DNA of 64,000 nucleotides from the NCBI GenBank assembly GCA_002839825.1, contig PGYU01000001.1, positions 310,001-374,000 of the forward strand, read 5' to 3'. The notes beneath the pieces were generated by a model, which was not told the origin of the DNA, did no database searches, and saw nothing but the letters and a program-made list of their open reading frames with translations. How positions within the stretch are numbered: the stretch's first letter is position 1; each line of letters starts with the position of its first letter. Positions 27,536 through 37,047 of this stretch are shown piece after piece. The stretch comes from Ignavibacteriae bacterium HGW-Ignavibacteriae-1 (GTDB lineage: Bacteria > Bacteroidota > Ignavibacteria > Kapaibacteriales > UBA2268). The translations under genes were made by a program, and so were the position numbers.

Positions 27536-29287
27536 ATGATGAAGTATATTCTTTTGGTGCTGATTGCAATTTTGTTTAGTGCTTGTGGCGAAGACAACGT
27601 AACAAATAATTATATCGGTCACGACCGCACTTTTGTTTTGATTACCGATTACGACAGAAGTAGCGAATTAGTCATGAGCTTGTCCGGTATCGTAAATAAA
27701 GAATTCCCGAATGTTAAGTTCGAATATATTCAGACACGGAATTTTGACGTAGCCCAAGCTGCATACGTTTTGGAGCAAGCAAAAAAGAATTACCCTATCA
27801 ATACAGTATTTTTGTCAACAGTTGACGATGGTGATTCAGACAGAAATATCATTTTCAAAGTGGGCGACCAAGCCTTCATTTTGCCTGATAATGGTTTAGC
27901 TTCGAGGATTTTGGCAAATTATACTCACGGCGAAATCAGATATATTGACAATATGCTGCTATTCGACGGCAAACACAAGAGTATTGATGATGTCACCTTC
28001 TTCGAAATTTATAATTCATCGCTGAGAACTATTCTTTCACACGCTCCTCTAAACAGATTCGGCTCATTATGTACCGAACCTCAACTAAGACCTGTATATG
28101 ATGCTTACCGCAATGCCGGAAATATAATAGGGCAGAGCCTATATATTGACAATATCGGCAACGTGGAAACCAACATCCCGAGTGATTTATTATCAGGGAT
28201 TGAACTTGGTTCCATCTTGAAAGTGCAAGCTGGTGGCAGTACATTCTTCGCACGGTGGGCAACTACTTTTTCAAGTGTACCTGTTGGAGCCAATGTTGCA
28301 TTACTTGATGCGAATAACAAATTAATCCTTGCCGTGAATTTTGGTAATATGTCTGAGAAATACAGTCTAAATGCCGGAGATACAATTCAAATCTCGGCAG
28401 CGAACATTAAAGTTGGATTTTTGAGATACAATTTGTCCGAAATTTCAGGGAATATCATTCAAGGCACTAAAAATAGTATGCAAGAGTTTGGATTGATTAG
28501 CGGCAAAAATGTTGAATATATTGAGAAAAATGCCAATGGAGATGATTCGAGATTGCCAATATTATGCAAAGAATTGGTTGATTTGAATTGCGATATTATC
28601 ATTCCTGTTTCAACATCTGCATCCAAAGCGGCTGTCAATTACACACCTGCAAATATTCCGGTTGTCTATACTTATGTAACTTCACCCGAGTTTGCCGGAA
28701 TCCTCAATGCACGTGAAAATGTAACCGGATTATCGGATGCAACCAATTTTGATGATTATTTGAAATTCGTTAAAGAATTATTTCCCAATCTGACAAAAGC
28801 AGGTAGAATGTACAATCCGAATGAAGCAAATTCGCAATATGCTCAACAAAGGCTTACATCATTATCAGTGCTATACGGTTTGGAATTTACAAGTGAAGTT
28901 ATAGAAGATATTAGTCAAATCACACCGGCTTTGTCAACTTTTGAAAGCCAACAAATCAATACAATCTTAATCGCCGCAGACAATACTATGAATTTGGGGA
29001 TGAAGGATTTATCCCAAAATGCAATTGTTAAAAAAATGTATATAGTGGGCGATTCTCGTGAAAACGTTGAAGATGGCGCTATTGGTGGCGTTTCGGTTGA
29101 TTACGCTGAATTGGCAAAAGAAACCGGTATTTCGGCAATTTCAGTACTTTTAGGCATAAAAGCCGATGACATCGCTGTCAAATATTTGCCTACAACTCAA
29201 ATTTATTTGAATAAAAAGACTGCACAAGCATTAAATTTCACATTTTCTGATGATTTATTGAATAAAGCATCTTATATTGTAGAATAA
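27536..29287 (+). CDS. lipoprotein: SAM-hydroxide-adenosyltransferase-like domain fused to ABC substrate-binding domain
   Basis: A 583-residue predicted lipoprotein (hydrophobic segment 5-14, lipobox FSAC, Cys17). Residues ~31-288 match the DUF62/SAM hydroxide adenosyltransferase fold: FVLITDY start, TVFLSTVDDGDSDR, the ILPDNGLASR motif, then a C-terminal beta-domain with IDNIGNVETNI and NFGNMSEKYSLNAGD. Residues ~290-580 match the ABC_sub_bind family (TrpX/BMP-like), with IIPVSTSASKAAV, IPVVYTYVTSP and VTGLSD. Of the known catalytic triad (Asp68, Arg75, His127 in Pyrococcus PH0463) the Asp is kept (97), the loop to the Arg is one residue short, and the His aligns with Phe156, so the domain is probably non-catalytic. 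Start 27536 is chosen over a start at 27482 because it begins the signal peptide. The two domains together, and export, are unusual. Confidence 0.85.
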   Translation: MMKYILLVLIAILFSACGEDNVTNNYIGHDRTFVLITDYDRSSELVMSLSGIVNKEFPNVKFEYIQTRNFDVAQAAYVLEQAKKNYPINTVFLSTVDDGDSDRNIIFKVGDQAFILPDNGLASRILANYTHGEIRYIDNMLLFDGKHKSIDDVTFFEIYNSSLRTILSHAPLNRFGSLCTEPQLRPVYDAYRNAGNIIGQSLYIDNIGNVETNIPSDLLSGIELGSILKVQAGGSTFFARWATTFSSVPVGANVALLDANNKLILAVNFGNMSEKYSLNAGDTIQISAANIKVGFLRYNLSEISGNIIQGTKNSMQEFGLISGKNVEYIEKNANGDDSRLPILCKELVDLNCDIIIPVSTSASKAAVNYTPANIPVVYTYVTSPEFAGILNARENVTGLSDATNFDDYLKFVKELFPNLTKAGRMYNPNEANSQYAQQRLTSLSVLYGLEFTSEVIEDISQITPALSTFESQQINTILIAADNTMNLGMKDLSQNAIVKKMYIVGDSRENVEDGAIGGVSVDYAELAKETGISAISVLLGIKADDIAVKYLPTTQIYLNKKTAQALNFTFSDDLLNKASYIVE

Positions 29288-29313
29288 TATTTTGCACAAT
29301 ATGCAGACATTGT

Positions 29314-30939
29314 ATGAATTTCAATTTTGTGGTCTTTGCTGCACTTATTGTTTTATTTCTTGATATTAGATTTCTGAATTCGCAAGATTTGTTCGATACT
29401 GAGTACCTTTTTGATGATTTTCATTATACAAATTTCATCAATCCGGCACCTTTTTATTCATCCGGCTCAATATTTGGAAATAATCTTTGGATTACGCGCG
29501 ACGGAATAGTAAGCTCCCGTGCTTGGCAAGGTTATGTTTATCATGATTCAACTATGCAGCACCCGAGCACAACAATCAAATTTGATTCAGTTGGAGTACA
29601 ACTTATCCTCAATAAGGGGAAATGGGAGCCGCATCCACATCCATTTATTGTATCGAGTTTTTTATTCAGAGAAGGCACTTATGCCACGAGAATCAAACTC
29701 GAAGCATTGAAAGCTACCGACAAAATTATTCAAGCTTATTGGCTTTGGAGTAGCACTATATTTACATTCAAAGACGGTGACGATACCATCAGGTATTGGG
29801 CTGAGATGGATTTCGAGTGGAATAATGGTTGGTATCACGACACTCACCCAAGGATGAAAGCCGGATGTAATAATTTCACGGGCAGAAATGTATTAAACAC
29901 GGACTTGGATTGCATCTGCTACGATAATGGCAAGCTAACAGGATTTAAACAGTGCGTTGGGGAATACAAGTGGAGACCATTGATTGGCGATAGATGGATG
30001 ATTTATGTGATGCGAGTGGATAAATTAGGCAACAAAATTGCATTCGAGATTTTGAGTGACGAACCGGAACTCGATTACATCGTTTATTCAGGTGAATCAT
30101 ACAAATCTGATTCATGGCTCAAACCTTATACTATTAAAAATTACTACCCTCAGTATGAATTTCAGACTTGGTATTCTATGCACTCGCTCGGCGAAAGTCT
30201 CCAAAATGGAATAAAAGAAGAGCATAAACTCGAGATTGATTGGTTTCTCTACACCGCAAACCCGAGAACGAGCTTCAGCGAGATAAAATCGAAAGTTAAT
30301 GAATTGAAAGGAAAGAATATTTCTCGTATCAACACAACTTTTAAACCTTTATCAAATAATACAACTTCATTTGTAAATAATAATATTGCAATTTCTGGTC
30401 CTGACGAAGTATTTACTTGTGAAGTAGGTGTTTGGCATGTCCAACCGCTCTACAAAGGTCGAAATACATATAATCTCGATTATTCATATAGGGCATTTAT
30501 TAACGAAACACCCACCGAATGGTTCAACGTTTATAATACCGAAATGAAGATTAACATCAGCCCGCTTTACGACAGTCTTGAAATCAAACTTATTGCTACA
30601 GATGAATGGGAGAAACCTGCTGATACTTTAATTAAAAAAGTCAATGTCATAAAATTGGAAGATTGCTTCGATGAATCAAATTTAAAACTGACTCAAGTAT
30701 TTCCCAATCCGGTCAAAGATAACCTGAATATTCAATACTACAACGGCAATTCACTTATTACAATTTTTGAAATTTATGATTTTATGGGTAGGAAAATTTT
30801 CGATGAACAAGATAATAATTTGGTAAATATCGAACACCTCAGAAAAATCTCAACAAGTACGTTCGCTCAAGGAATTTATTACCTAAAGATTATCGGTGGA
30901 AATCAGAGTTTAATGCATCCGATTATAATCTTACGTTAG
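29314..30939 (+). CDS. secreted GH16-like concanavalin-fold protein with T9SS sorting domain
   Basis: A 541-residue protein with signal peptide (~1-23), a beta-jelly-roll region (~30-320), a ~100-residue linker domain, and a T9SS type A sorting domain (~455-541: VFPNPVKDNLNIQ, YDFMGRKIF, AQGIYYLKI, ending IIILR). In the jelly roll, AEMDFEW (about 168-174) fits the ExDxE catalytic pattern of GH16 glucanases, and TYATRIKL and aromatic-rich strands fit the fold. Likely a surface or extracellular polysaccharide-active or polysaccharide-binding protein; substrate unknown. It follows the fusion lipoprotein by 26 bases, so the two may share a transcript. Confidence 0.75.
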   Translation: MNFNFVVFAALIVLFLDIRFLNSQDLFDTEYLFDDFHYTNFINPAPFYSSGSIFGNNLWITRDGIVSSRAWQGYVYHDSTMQHPSTTIKFDSVGVQLILNKGKWEPHPHPFIVSSFLFREGTYATRIKLEALKATDKIIQAYWLWSSTIFTFKDGDDTIRYWAEMDFEWNNGWYHDTHPRMKAGCNNFTGRNVLNTDLDCICYDNGKLTGFKQCVGEYKWRPLIGDRWMIYVMRVDKLGNKIAFEILSDEPELDYIVYSGESYKSDSWLKPYTIKNYYPQYEFQTWYSMHSLGESLQNGIKEEHKLEIDWFLYTANPRTSFSEIKSKVNELKGKNISRINTTFKPLSNNTTSFVNNNIAISGPDEVFTCEVGVWHVQPLYKGRNTYNLDYSYRAFINETPTEWFNVYNTEMKINISPLYDSLEIKLIATDEWEKPADTLIKKVNVIKLEDCFDESNLKLTQVFPNPVKDNLNIQYYNGNSLITIFEIYDFMGRKIFDEQDNNLVNIEHLRKISTSTFAQGIYYLKIIGGNQSLMHPIIILR

Positions 30940-30948
30940 TTGTTATTA

Positions 30949-31401
30949 TCAATTTACCGTACTCTTAATCGAAATTAAACGGATGTTTTCATTGTCATCA
31001 TCTAATTCAAAACGAACAGTATAATCAAATTTACATAATCGGTTTCCTGCTTTTTCAGCCCATTCAATTAGTATAATATCATTTTTGGAATGAATACATT
31101 CGTCAAAACCAATTTCGTCCAATTCAGAAACGTTTTTTATTCTATACAAATCAACATGATAAATACTAAGTTCTCTATGATTTAACCTGCCGATGTAGCT
31201 ATTCATAATAGTAAAAGTAGGGCTTGTGACCATTTGCTCTACATTTAGAGCATGGCACAAACCCTTGATAAACTCTGTTTTTCCGGCTCCGAGCTCACCA
31301 TAAAGTGCTACTACGTCACCTAATTTTAATTCTTTTGCAAAGTCGTAACCAAGTTTAATAGTATCTTTTTCACTTTTTGACTTTATATTCAGTTCTAGCA
31401 T
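30949..31401 (-). CDS. tsaE: tRNA threonylcarbamoyladenosine biosynthesis ATPase
   Basis: ATPase of the TsaB-TsaD-TsaE complex that makes t6A37 in ANN-decoding tRNAs. 150 residues, normal length. Walker A is GELGAGKTE (about 36-44), followed by VTSPTFTIMNSY and the YHVDLYRI motif, with EWAEKAG near the C-terminus. The gene starts 3 bases downstream of the porX stop, so the two form one transcript; tsaE next to porX is seen in other Bacteroidota. Cytosolic. Confidence 0.96.
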   Translation of the reverse strand: MLELNIKSKSEKDTIKLGYDFAKELKLGDVVALYGELGAGKTEFIKGLCHALNVEQMVTSPTFTIMNSYIGRLNHRELSIYHVDLYRIKNVSELDEIGFDECIHSKNDIILIEWAEKAGNRLCKFDYTVRFELDDDNENIRLISIKSTVN

Positions 31402-31404
31402 TTT

Positions 31405-32979
31405 TTACCTTGGTGTCAGTTGCACAACCGGGCAAATCATTTCTTCCATCGAAATGCCGCCATGTTGGAAACTGTCACGATATTTATTCAAATAATGATG
31501 ATAATCAGTCGGATAAACGAAATAATAATCTTCTTTAGCTATGATATTGTTCACTGTTATTCCGTGAGCCGGCAGTTTGTAATCTTCTGGTCGAGCAATT
31601 TGCATTGCATATCTTGATTCAGCCTTTACGTTTTTGCCGAATTTATATCGTAAGTTTGTTGATGTATCGCGGTCACCCAACACTTTAACACCACGCATAC
31701 ACCGTACAGAACCATGGTCTGTGGTTATGAGTATGCTGATGTCTTTTTGCTTAGATAATGCTTTGAGCATACCGAAAAAGCTTGAATGCCGAAACCATGA
31801 ACGAGTCAACGAGCGATAAGCCGATTCGTCGGGCGCAATTTCCTTCAAAATAGCATAATCAGAACGCGAATGTGCAATCATATCAACAGCATTTAATACA
31901 AATGCGTTCAAATGATTTTGGGTATATTGCATTATGTCTCGCTCGATTTTTTGACCGAATTCAGTATCGAATATTTTGACATAACCGGGTCTGTTTCTTA
32001 GCTTAATTCTGCGTCTTTCAATCCAAGCTTCGAGCAATTCCTTTTCAAATGCATTGAGTTTATGGTCTTCACTATTTGTTTCAGAATTCCACCATTGTGG
32101 GTAATGCTTCTTGATTTCAATCGGATATAATCCCGAGAAAATTGAATTCCGGGCATATTGAGTTGCCGTAGGAAGTATCGTACAATAATAATTTGTCTTA
32201 AATGAATAATATGACGCCAAAAGCTCTTGCATTACAAGCCATTGGTCAAGCCTCAAGCAATCTACCACGAATATGAAAACTGTCTTAGATTGGCTTAGAA
32301 GAGGCTTTAAATAGGTATCCAACAGATGTGGTGAAAGTACAGGATCAGCATCTTCGTACTTTGCATCCAACCAATTGATATAATTACGTTCGATAAATTT
32401 TGAAAATTCTGCATTTGCATTGCGGAATTGGTCTTGCAATGTCTGAGTAAGTGTCGTATTTGGCATTCTGTCCAATTCCATAGACCATTGAACTAATCGA
32501 GTATATATTTCAACCCAATCCTTCCAATCAACTTGCCCAAGCATTTGGCGAGAAATTTCGTTGAATCCCATCAAATAATTTTGCGTAAATTTTTCCTCTT
32601 CGATTCTCGAAGATTCTATGAATTTCTTTGCAGCCATCAAAATCTGCGTTGGATTGACGGGTTTTGTCAAATAATCATCAATTTTGCTACCGATAGCCTC
32701 TTCCATAACGCTTTCAGCTTCATTCTTAGTGACCATCACAATCGGAGTAGTAGAGTCAATTTCTTTCAGAATCGGCAAAGTTTCCAATCCCGAAATTCCA
32801 ACCATTGATTCGTCCAAAAATATTAAATCGAAATGCTCTTGTTTCAGCATTTCTATTGCGTCTTCCCCATTGGTAGCAGTAGCGACATCAAAGCCGCGTT
32901 GGTTTAGTAATATGATATGAGGACGCAATAGGTCTATTTCGTCATCAATCCAAAGTATCTTTCCTTTGATTTTATCCAT
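31405..32979 (-). CDS. porX: PorX, T9SS response regulator with alkaline-phosphatase-like (PglZ) output domain
   Basis: A 524-residue two-component regulator. Residues 1-120 are a receiver domain (acidic pocket DD at 12-13, phospho-acceptor Asp56 in LIFLDES, Thr near 83, Lys near 107). Residues ~200-520 are a PglZ/alkaline-phosphatase-superfamily domain: IFVVDCLRLDQW (nucleophile region), LPTATQYARNSIFSGL, VLNAVDMIAHSR and ILITTDHGSVR with metal ligands, then HYPTDYHHYLN-like His-rich end. PorX partners with sensor PorY and sigma factor SigP to control T9SS in Porphyromonas; homologues show phosphodiesterase activity on oligonucleotides. Its presence agrees with the four T9SS-tagged proteins here. 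No porY in the window. Confidence 0.95.
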   Translation of the reverse strand: MDKIKGKILWIDDEIDLLRPHIILLNQRGFDVATATNGEDAIEMLKQEHFDLIFLDESMVGISGLETLPILKEIDSTTPIVMVTKNEAESVMEEAIGSKIDDYLTKPVNPTQILMAAKKFIESSRIEEEKFTQNYLMGFNEISRQMLGQVDWKDWVEIYTRLVQWSMELDRMPNTTLTQTLQDQFRNANAEFSKFIERNYINWLDAKYEDADPVLSPHLLDTYLKPLLSQSKTVFIFVVDCLRLDQWLVMQELLASYYSFKTNYYCTILPTATQYARNSIFSGLYPIEIKKHYPQWWNSETNSEDHKLNAFEKELLEAWIERRRIKLRNRPGYVKIFDTEFGQKIERDIMQYTQNHLNAFVLNAVDMIAHSRSDYAILKEIAPDESAYRSLTRSWFRHSSFFGMLKALSKQKDISILITTDHGSVRCMRGVKVLGDRDTSTNLRYKFGKNVKAESRYAMQIARPEDYKLPAHGITVNNIIAKEDYYFVYPTDYHHYLNKYRDSFQHGGISMEEMICPVVQLTPR

Positions 32980-33199
32980 GGTTTTTGCACCTTTCCCAAA
33001 ATTTCAACAACAAACTTATAAAAATAGTAGCAAAAGCCATCATCAAAATGGTCCTAAATTTTTCATTCAAATTATTCACAGTTCTTAGACGGAATTATAT
33101 TGAAATAATTACGCCGAATGCGATTGAGTAATAAAATATCTTATCTACGTAATTCGTAAATCAATTTGTATGTTGATTAATATATGACCAGAGTAGATT

Positions 33200-34519
33200 G
33201 TGAATTACCAAAAATTGACTTTAAAAGCACAAGAATCATTGCAAACTGCTCAAGAGATTGCATCGAGCTATAATAATCAAGCGATTGAGCCAACTCACTT
33301 GCTTGCGGCTTTGGTGCAAGATTCGAGCGGAATTATTCCCGATTTGATATTGAAAGCCGGAGCAAATTTAAATTCAATCAAAATCATGGTGAACAAAAAA
33401 TTGCAAGAATTGCCGAAAATTTCAGATGCTGCTCTTGCCCAAGCATATTTATCCAATTCTACTAATGATTTATTCAATGTCGCACTCAAAAATGCGAATA
33501 ATCTAAAAGACGAATACATCAGTACTGAGCATCTTTTGATAGCGATGATGGAAACAAAAAGCGACGCTTATGATATACTTCATGAAAATGGGCTGACAAA
33601 GGATATTGTTCTACAAGTTTTGCATTCAGTCAGAGGTGACAGCCGTGTGACCGACCAAAATCCCGAAGACAAATATCAAGCTCTTAAACGATATGGTAGG
33701 ATGTTGAATGAAGAGGCAATTCAAGGCAAATTAGATCCCGTAATCGGAAGGGAAAACGAAATCCGACGTGTATTGCAAGTGCTATCGCGAAAAACTAAAA
33801 ATAATCCCGTACTAATCGGCGAGCCTGGCGTAGGTAAAACTGCTGTTGTTGAGGGAATCGCCCAAAGAATTGTCAACCGTGACGTTCCGGAAAATCTCAA
33901 AACAAAGTCAATTGTTGCTTTGGATTTGGGAAGCCTGATTGCGGGTACAAGTTTCAGAGGGCAATTTGAAGAGCGACTCAAAGCATTAATTAAAGAAGTA
34001 TCGGATTCAAACGGCGAAATAATCCTATTCATTGATGAATTGCACACTTTAGTCGGTGCAGGTGCAACTTCAGGCAGCATGGATGCAGCAAACATACTGA
34101 AACCGGCACTTGCTCGCGGAGAATTGCATTGTATCGGGGCAACGACATTCAACGAATATCAAAAATATATCGAAAAAGATGCCGCTTTGGAGCGACGTTT
34201 CCAGAAAGTGATTATAGATGAACCGACCGTCGAAGATACAATCTCGATTTTACGTGGATTGAAAGAGCGCTATGAAGTTCATCATGGTGTGAAAATCACT
34301 GATGCTGCAATCATAGCTGCTTCAGAATTATCTTACCGCTACATTTCTGACAGATTTCTTCCCGATAAGGCAATTGATTTGGTTGACGAAGCTGCCAGCA
34401 AACTCAGGCTCGAAATGGATTCCTTGCCTGAAGAAATTGATTCGATTGACCGAAGAATTAGACAGCTTGAAATAGAGAGACAGGCTTTGCTTCACGAAAT
34501 TGAGAATAACGATGATTAA
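33200..34519 (+). CDS. short ClpB: N domain + first AAA+ domain only
   Basis: A ClpB disaggregase homologue that stops at 439 residues, half the usual ~860. Present are the double Clp-N domain (~1-150), the first AAA+ module with Walker A GEPGVGKT near 205, Walker B ILFIDELH near 276, sensor and arginine-finger region (LERRFQ), and the first helix of the coiled-coil M domain ([16 protein letters not shown]). The second AAA+ domain is absent, and none of the next 2 kb encodes it in any frame. The start is GTG at 33200. The stop overlaps the ATG of the next gene by 8 bases, so the end looks native rather than a sequencing break. Threading activity would need a full-length partner. Confidence 0.9.
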   Translation: MNYQKLTLKAQESLQTAQEIASSYNNQAIEPTHLLAALVQDSSGIIPDLILKAGANLNSIKIMVNKKLQELPKISDAALAQAYLSNSTNDLFNVALKNANNLKDEYISTEHLLIAMMETKSDAYDILHENGLTKDIVLQVLHSVRGDSRVTDQNPEDKYQALKRYGRMLNEEAIQGKLDPVIGRENEIRRVLQVLSRKTKNNPVLIGEPGVGKTAVVEGIAQRIVNRDVPENLKTKSIVALDLGSLIAGTSFRGQFEERLKALIKEVSDSNGEIILFIDELHTLVGAGATSGSMDAANILKPALARGELHCIGATTFNEYQKYIEKDAALERRFQKVIIDEPTVEDTISILRGLKERYEVHHGVKITDAAIIAASELSYRYISDRFLPDKAIDLVDEAASKLRLEMDSLPEEIDSIDRRIRQLEIERQALLHEIENNDD

Positions 34520-34715
34520 ATTGACAAAAACTTACTGCGAAAAAATCCTTGTGAGTGCCGATGAAATCGGAACCATAGAATCTGCTTTCGATAATACTAT
34601 CACTTTGAAATCCGAAAGAAAAATTATTGTCAAGGAGAATAAGACTTTAAATGCAGAACTCGTAATTTTGTACAAACGAGAGTGCAACAAAGGGCTTTTT
34701 CGAAATGAACAATAG
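34512..34715 (+). CDS. 67-residue protein of unknown function, coupled to short ClpB
   Basis: Small basic-acidic protein with alternating beta-type segments ([33 protein letters not shown]), no signal peptide and no recognised family. The ATG lies inside the end of the short clpB gene (8-base overlap) and its stop overlaps the start of the outer-membrane gene by 11 bases. An in-frame start at 34500 is possible but less well placed. The tight two-sided overlap is the main reason to believe it is real. Confidence 0.65.
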   Translation: MIKLTKTYCEKILVSADEIGTIESAFDNTITLKSERKIIVKENKTLNAELVILYKRECNKGLFRNEQ

Positions 34716-36621
34716 AGTTTTGCGACTCATATTTGTACTTTTTCTCATACTGATTTTGAAGTCAAATTCGGTATTTTCAACTATGGTTACCGACTCAATC
34801 AATACCTTGCCGATTGAAAATTTGCTACGCTACGGATTTAACAAGGTGACGAATGTATATAATTTTAATCTATTGTTGGATTATCGTACCGAAACCAAAT
34901 TCGGTATCTTCGACATTGAGCAAAATTATTACGGCAATGCATCGCTCGAAGGCAGAACGATTTTTCAAGATGATCAAGCCTTCAAATTCAATTATTTAAC
35001 ACCTGCGACCGGTAATTTTCGATTTCTCCTTAATAATTCATATCTGGTTACATCCAATCCCGGTAGTGTTGAATTGAATGAACTAAGCCGACTGAATGGA
35101 CTTTTGGGGATTCAATATGACATTTCAGATTTTAATTTCATCAATTTTGCTTACGGTCGTGAACAAAATTCTCAAGTAGGAGTTGTCTCCGGTGGTGATA
35201 TTATGCAATTCGAAGCTAAGTATTTAAACAATGAGAGCGATTTGTATTTTGCCGGAAGATTGAAAGGGGAGATGTTGAAACTCAATTACGACCGCTCTTT
35301 GAATACTATAAATTTCAATTCAAATGTATCTCGTTATTTTTCGATTTTCGATTACATTAGTGCAGATTTTGGTGTATCATATTTAGACAGGTCGAATCTA
35401 CTCAGGCGGGATTCGGTGTATATGTCCGCAAATAGTCTTGATTTTCCGTTTTCAGTCGAGGAACGTGGCAGTTTAACATATTTTGCCGAGCTGAATTTAA
35501 ACTATCAGCTTAGCAAAGCTCTCTTTAGCGGAATCAAGTTAGCAGTAAACCAAAATTCTGTGGAGAAATGGTACAATTCGTATGTGCCGAATGACTTGAA
35601 CACAGGTGTCTCGAAATCTCGCGACATCACTTCATTCAGATTGAACGGAAACCTAAATTATGTCAAACCATCGTTCTCAAATCGGCTACTCTTGGACTAT
35701 TCAACTGAAAATGACCAGAATATCGTAACTAAACTTCATGAGATTGATGAGAATCGCTTCAATCAAATGAAGAACGAAGCTTTTATGTTGGATAATATCA
35801 CATCAATTACAAATATCACTAATCAAACGCAATTTCTATTTTCGAAATCCGATACTTTGGAATCAAAAATTTTGCTGATGCTAACCCGCTTCGATACTCC
35901 TTCGGAATCGAATTACTCCGATAGAGACGAATTCATGACTATAATTTCCACGAAATATTCACGCAAAGTAAACGAATTATTTGCTGCAGGTGTGAATGCA
36001 GAATTGCAAATGAATCATTTAGTGTATCTCAAATCGCAACGCAGTGCCTCGAATTATTGGATGCGGATAATCAAATTGAGCCCTTTTTTCAGTTACAACA
36101 GCAAATTTATTTCGTTGAAACCGACTTTCAATATTTTGGCAAATTACACCGTTTATGATTTTGAATCTATTTCGGCGGGTGTCTCGAGTTATAGCTTCCG
36201 CCAAATAGGCTATAATGATTCGATTACTATCAGAATGACTGAAAAGACAAGCTTACTTTTGAACTACGATTTGATATATCGTGAAACTGGAGTCTTGTAT
36301 TGGTCAAGTTTTGAGGAGTCGCCCGTCAGTGGAAATATGAAATTCTTCGGGAAATTTTTCGTGAAATATAAGGAAAACGAAGTCTTTGACGTAGCTTGCG
36401 GGTTCAGATACTACAACTTGTCTAATAGGAATATCGCTATACGCAGAAGCAATCCAAATGATTATGTAAGTGTTAGTTTGGGTCCTGAAATAAACATTAA
36501 AGTTAATTTTTCGCATTATTCGTTAATATCTTTTGTAGGTTGGTATGAATTTAGATATATAAATGATAGGTTTTCGGGAGAAATACCAAATATTTATTTA
36601 GTTTCACAAATTTCATTGTAA
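34705..36621 (+). CDS. predicted outer-membrane beta-barrel protein, unknown
   Basis: A 638-residue protein with signal peptide (~1-25) and a body of repeated amphipathic strands rich in Asn, Ser, Tyr and Phe, ending in IYLVSQISL, a typical outer-membrane barrel C-terminus with a hydrophobic last residue. No TonB plug domain, no OmpA domain and no T9SS tag are visible. No family recognised. It overlaps the small gene before it and ends 4 bases before the RsbW-like gene. Confidence 0.75.
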   Translation: MNNRVLRLIFVLFLILILKSNSVFSTMVTDSINTLPIENLLRYGFNKVTNVYNFNLLLDYRTETKFGIFDIEQNYYGNASLEGRTIFQDDQAFKFNYLTPATGNFRFLLNNSYLVTSNPGSVELNELSRLNGLLGIQYDISDFNFINFAYGREQNSQVGVVSGGDIMQFEAKYLNNESDLYFAGRLKGEMLKLNYDRSLNTINFNSNVSRYFSIFDYISADFGVSYLDRSNLLRRDSVYMSANSLDFPFSVEERGSLTYFAELNLNYQLSKALFSGIKLAVNQNSVEKWYNSYVPNDLNTGVSKSRDITSFRLNGNLNYVKPSFSNRLLLDYSTENDQNIVTKLHEIDENRFNQMKNEAFMLDNITSITNITNQTQFLFSKSDTLESKILLMLTRFDTPSESNYSDRDEFMTIISTKYSRKVNELFAAGVNAELQMNHLVYLKSQRSASNYWMRIIKLSPFFSYNSKFISLKPTFNILANYTVYDFESISAGVSSYSFRQIGYNDSITIRMTEKTSLLLNYDLIYRETGVLYWSSFEESPVSGNMKFFGKFFVKYKENEVFDVACGFRYYNLSNRNIAIRRSNPNDYVSVSLGPEINIKVNFSHYSLISFVGWYEFRYINDRFSGEIPNIYLVSQISL

Positions 36622-36625
36622 TTTC

Positions 36626-37045
36626 ATGAGCGAAAAAATTTTCCATTCTCATAACACTCTCAAGAGCGTAAGACATTCAATCACAGAAATTGAACCGATT
36701 TTAGCTGATTTAAGGTCTAAATTTGCTATTGATGATACGATATTTTATAATATCATGATTGCAGTTACCGAAGCTGTGAACAATGCAATCAATCATGGCA
36801 ACAAATTAGACCCGAGCAAGGACGTTCAGTTTAATGTAGAAGCGGACAAGGATATGATTTACATCTATGTTAAAGACGAAGGGAAAGGATTTAATCCACA
36901 GGAAATTGACGATTGCCTCGAGCCCGAAAATTTACTCAAAGCAAGCGGCAGAGGTGTATTTATCATTCGTGAATTAATGCATGAAGTCAAAATTCGTTCA
37001 AATTCGGAAGGAACAGTTGTGGAAATGAAGTATTTTTTCAAATAG
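36626..37045 (+). CDS. RsbW-like ATP-binding anti-sigma/serine kinase domain protein
   Basis: A 139-residue single-domain GHKL ATPase of the anti-sigma regulatory factor type. The N box is AVTEAVNNAINHGNKLDP (about 49-66), the G1 box KDEGKGFNPQEI (about 91-102), the G2 region SGRGVFIIRELM (~112-123), and it ends EGTVVEMKYF. Such proteins bind and phosphorylate partner anti-anti-sigma (STAS) proteins or sequester sigma factors; no STAS gene is in the window. Four bases after the outer-membrane gene, so part of the same operon. Confidence 0.9.
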   Translation: MSEKIFHSHNTLKSVRHSITEIEPILADLRSKFAIDDTIFYNIMIAVTEAVNNAINHGNKLDPSKDVQFNVEADKDMIYIYVKDEGKGFNPQEIDDCLEPENLLKASGRGVFIIRELMHEVKIRSNSEGTVVEMKYFFK

Positions 37046-37047
37046 GG

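Noticed and set aside
33200-34519. Short clpB as a simple frameshift pseudogene
   Set aside because: No remaining NBD2 sequence is readable in any frame within the next 2 kb, and the stop is precisely overlapped by the next gene's start.
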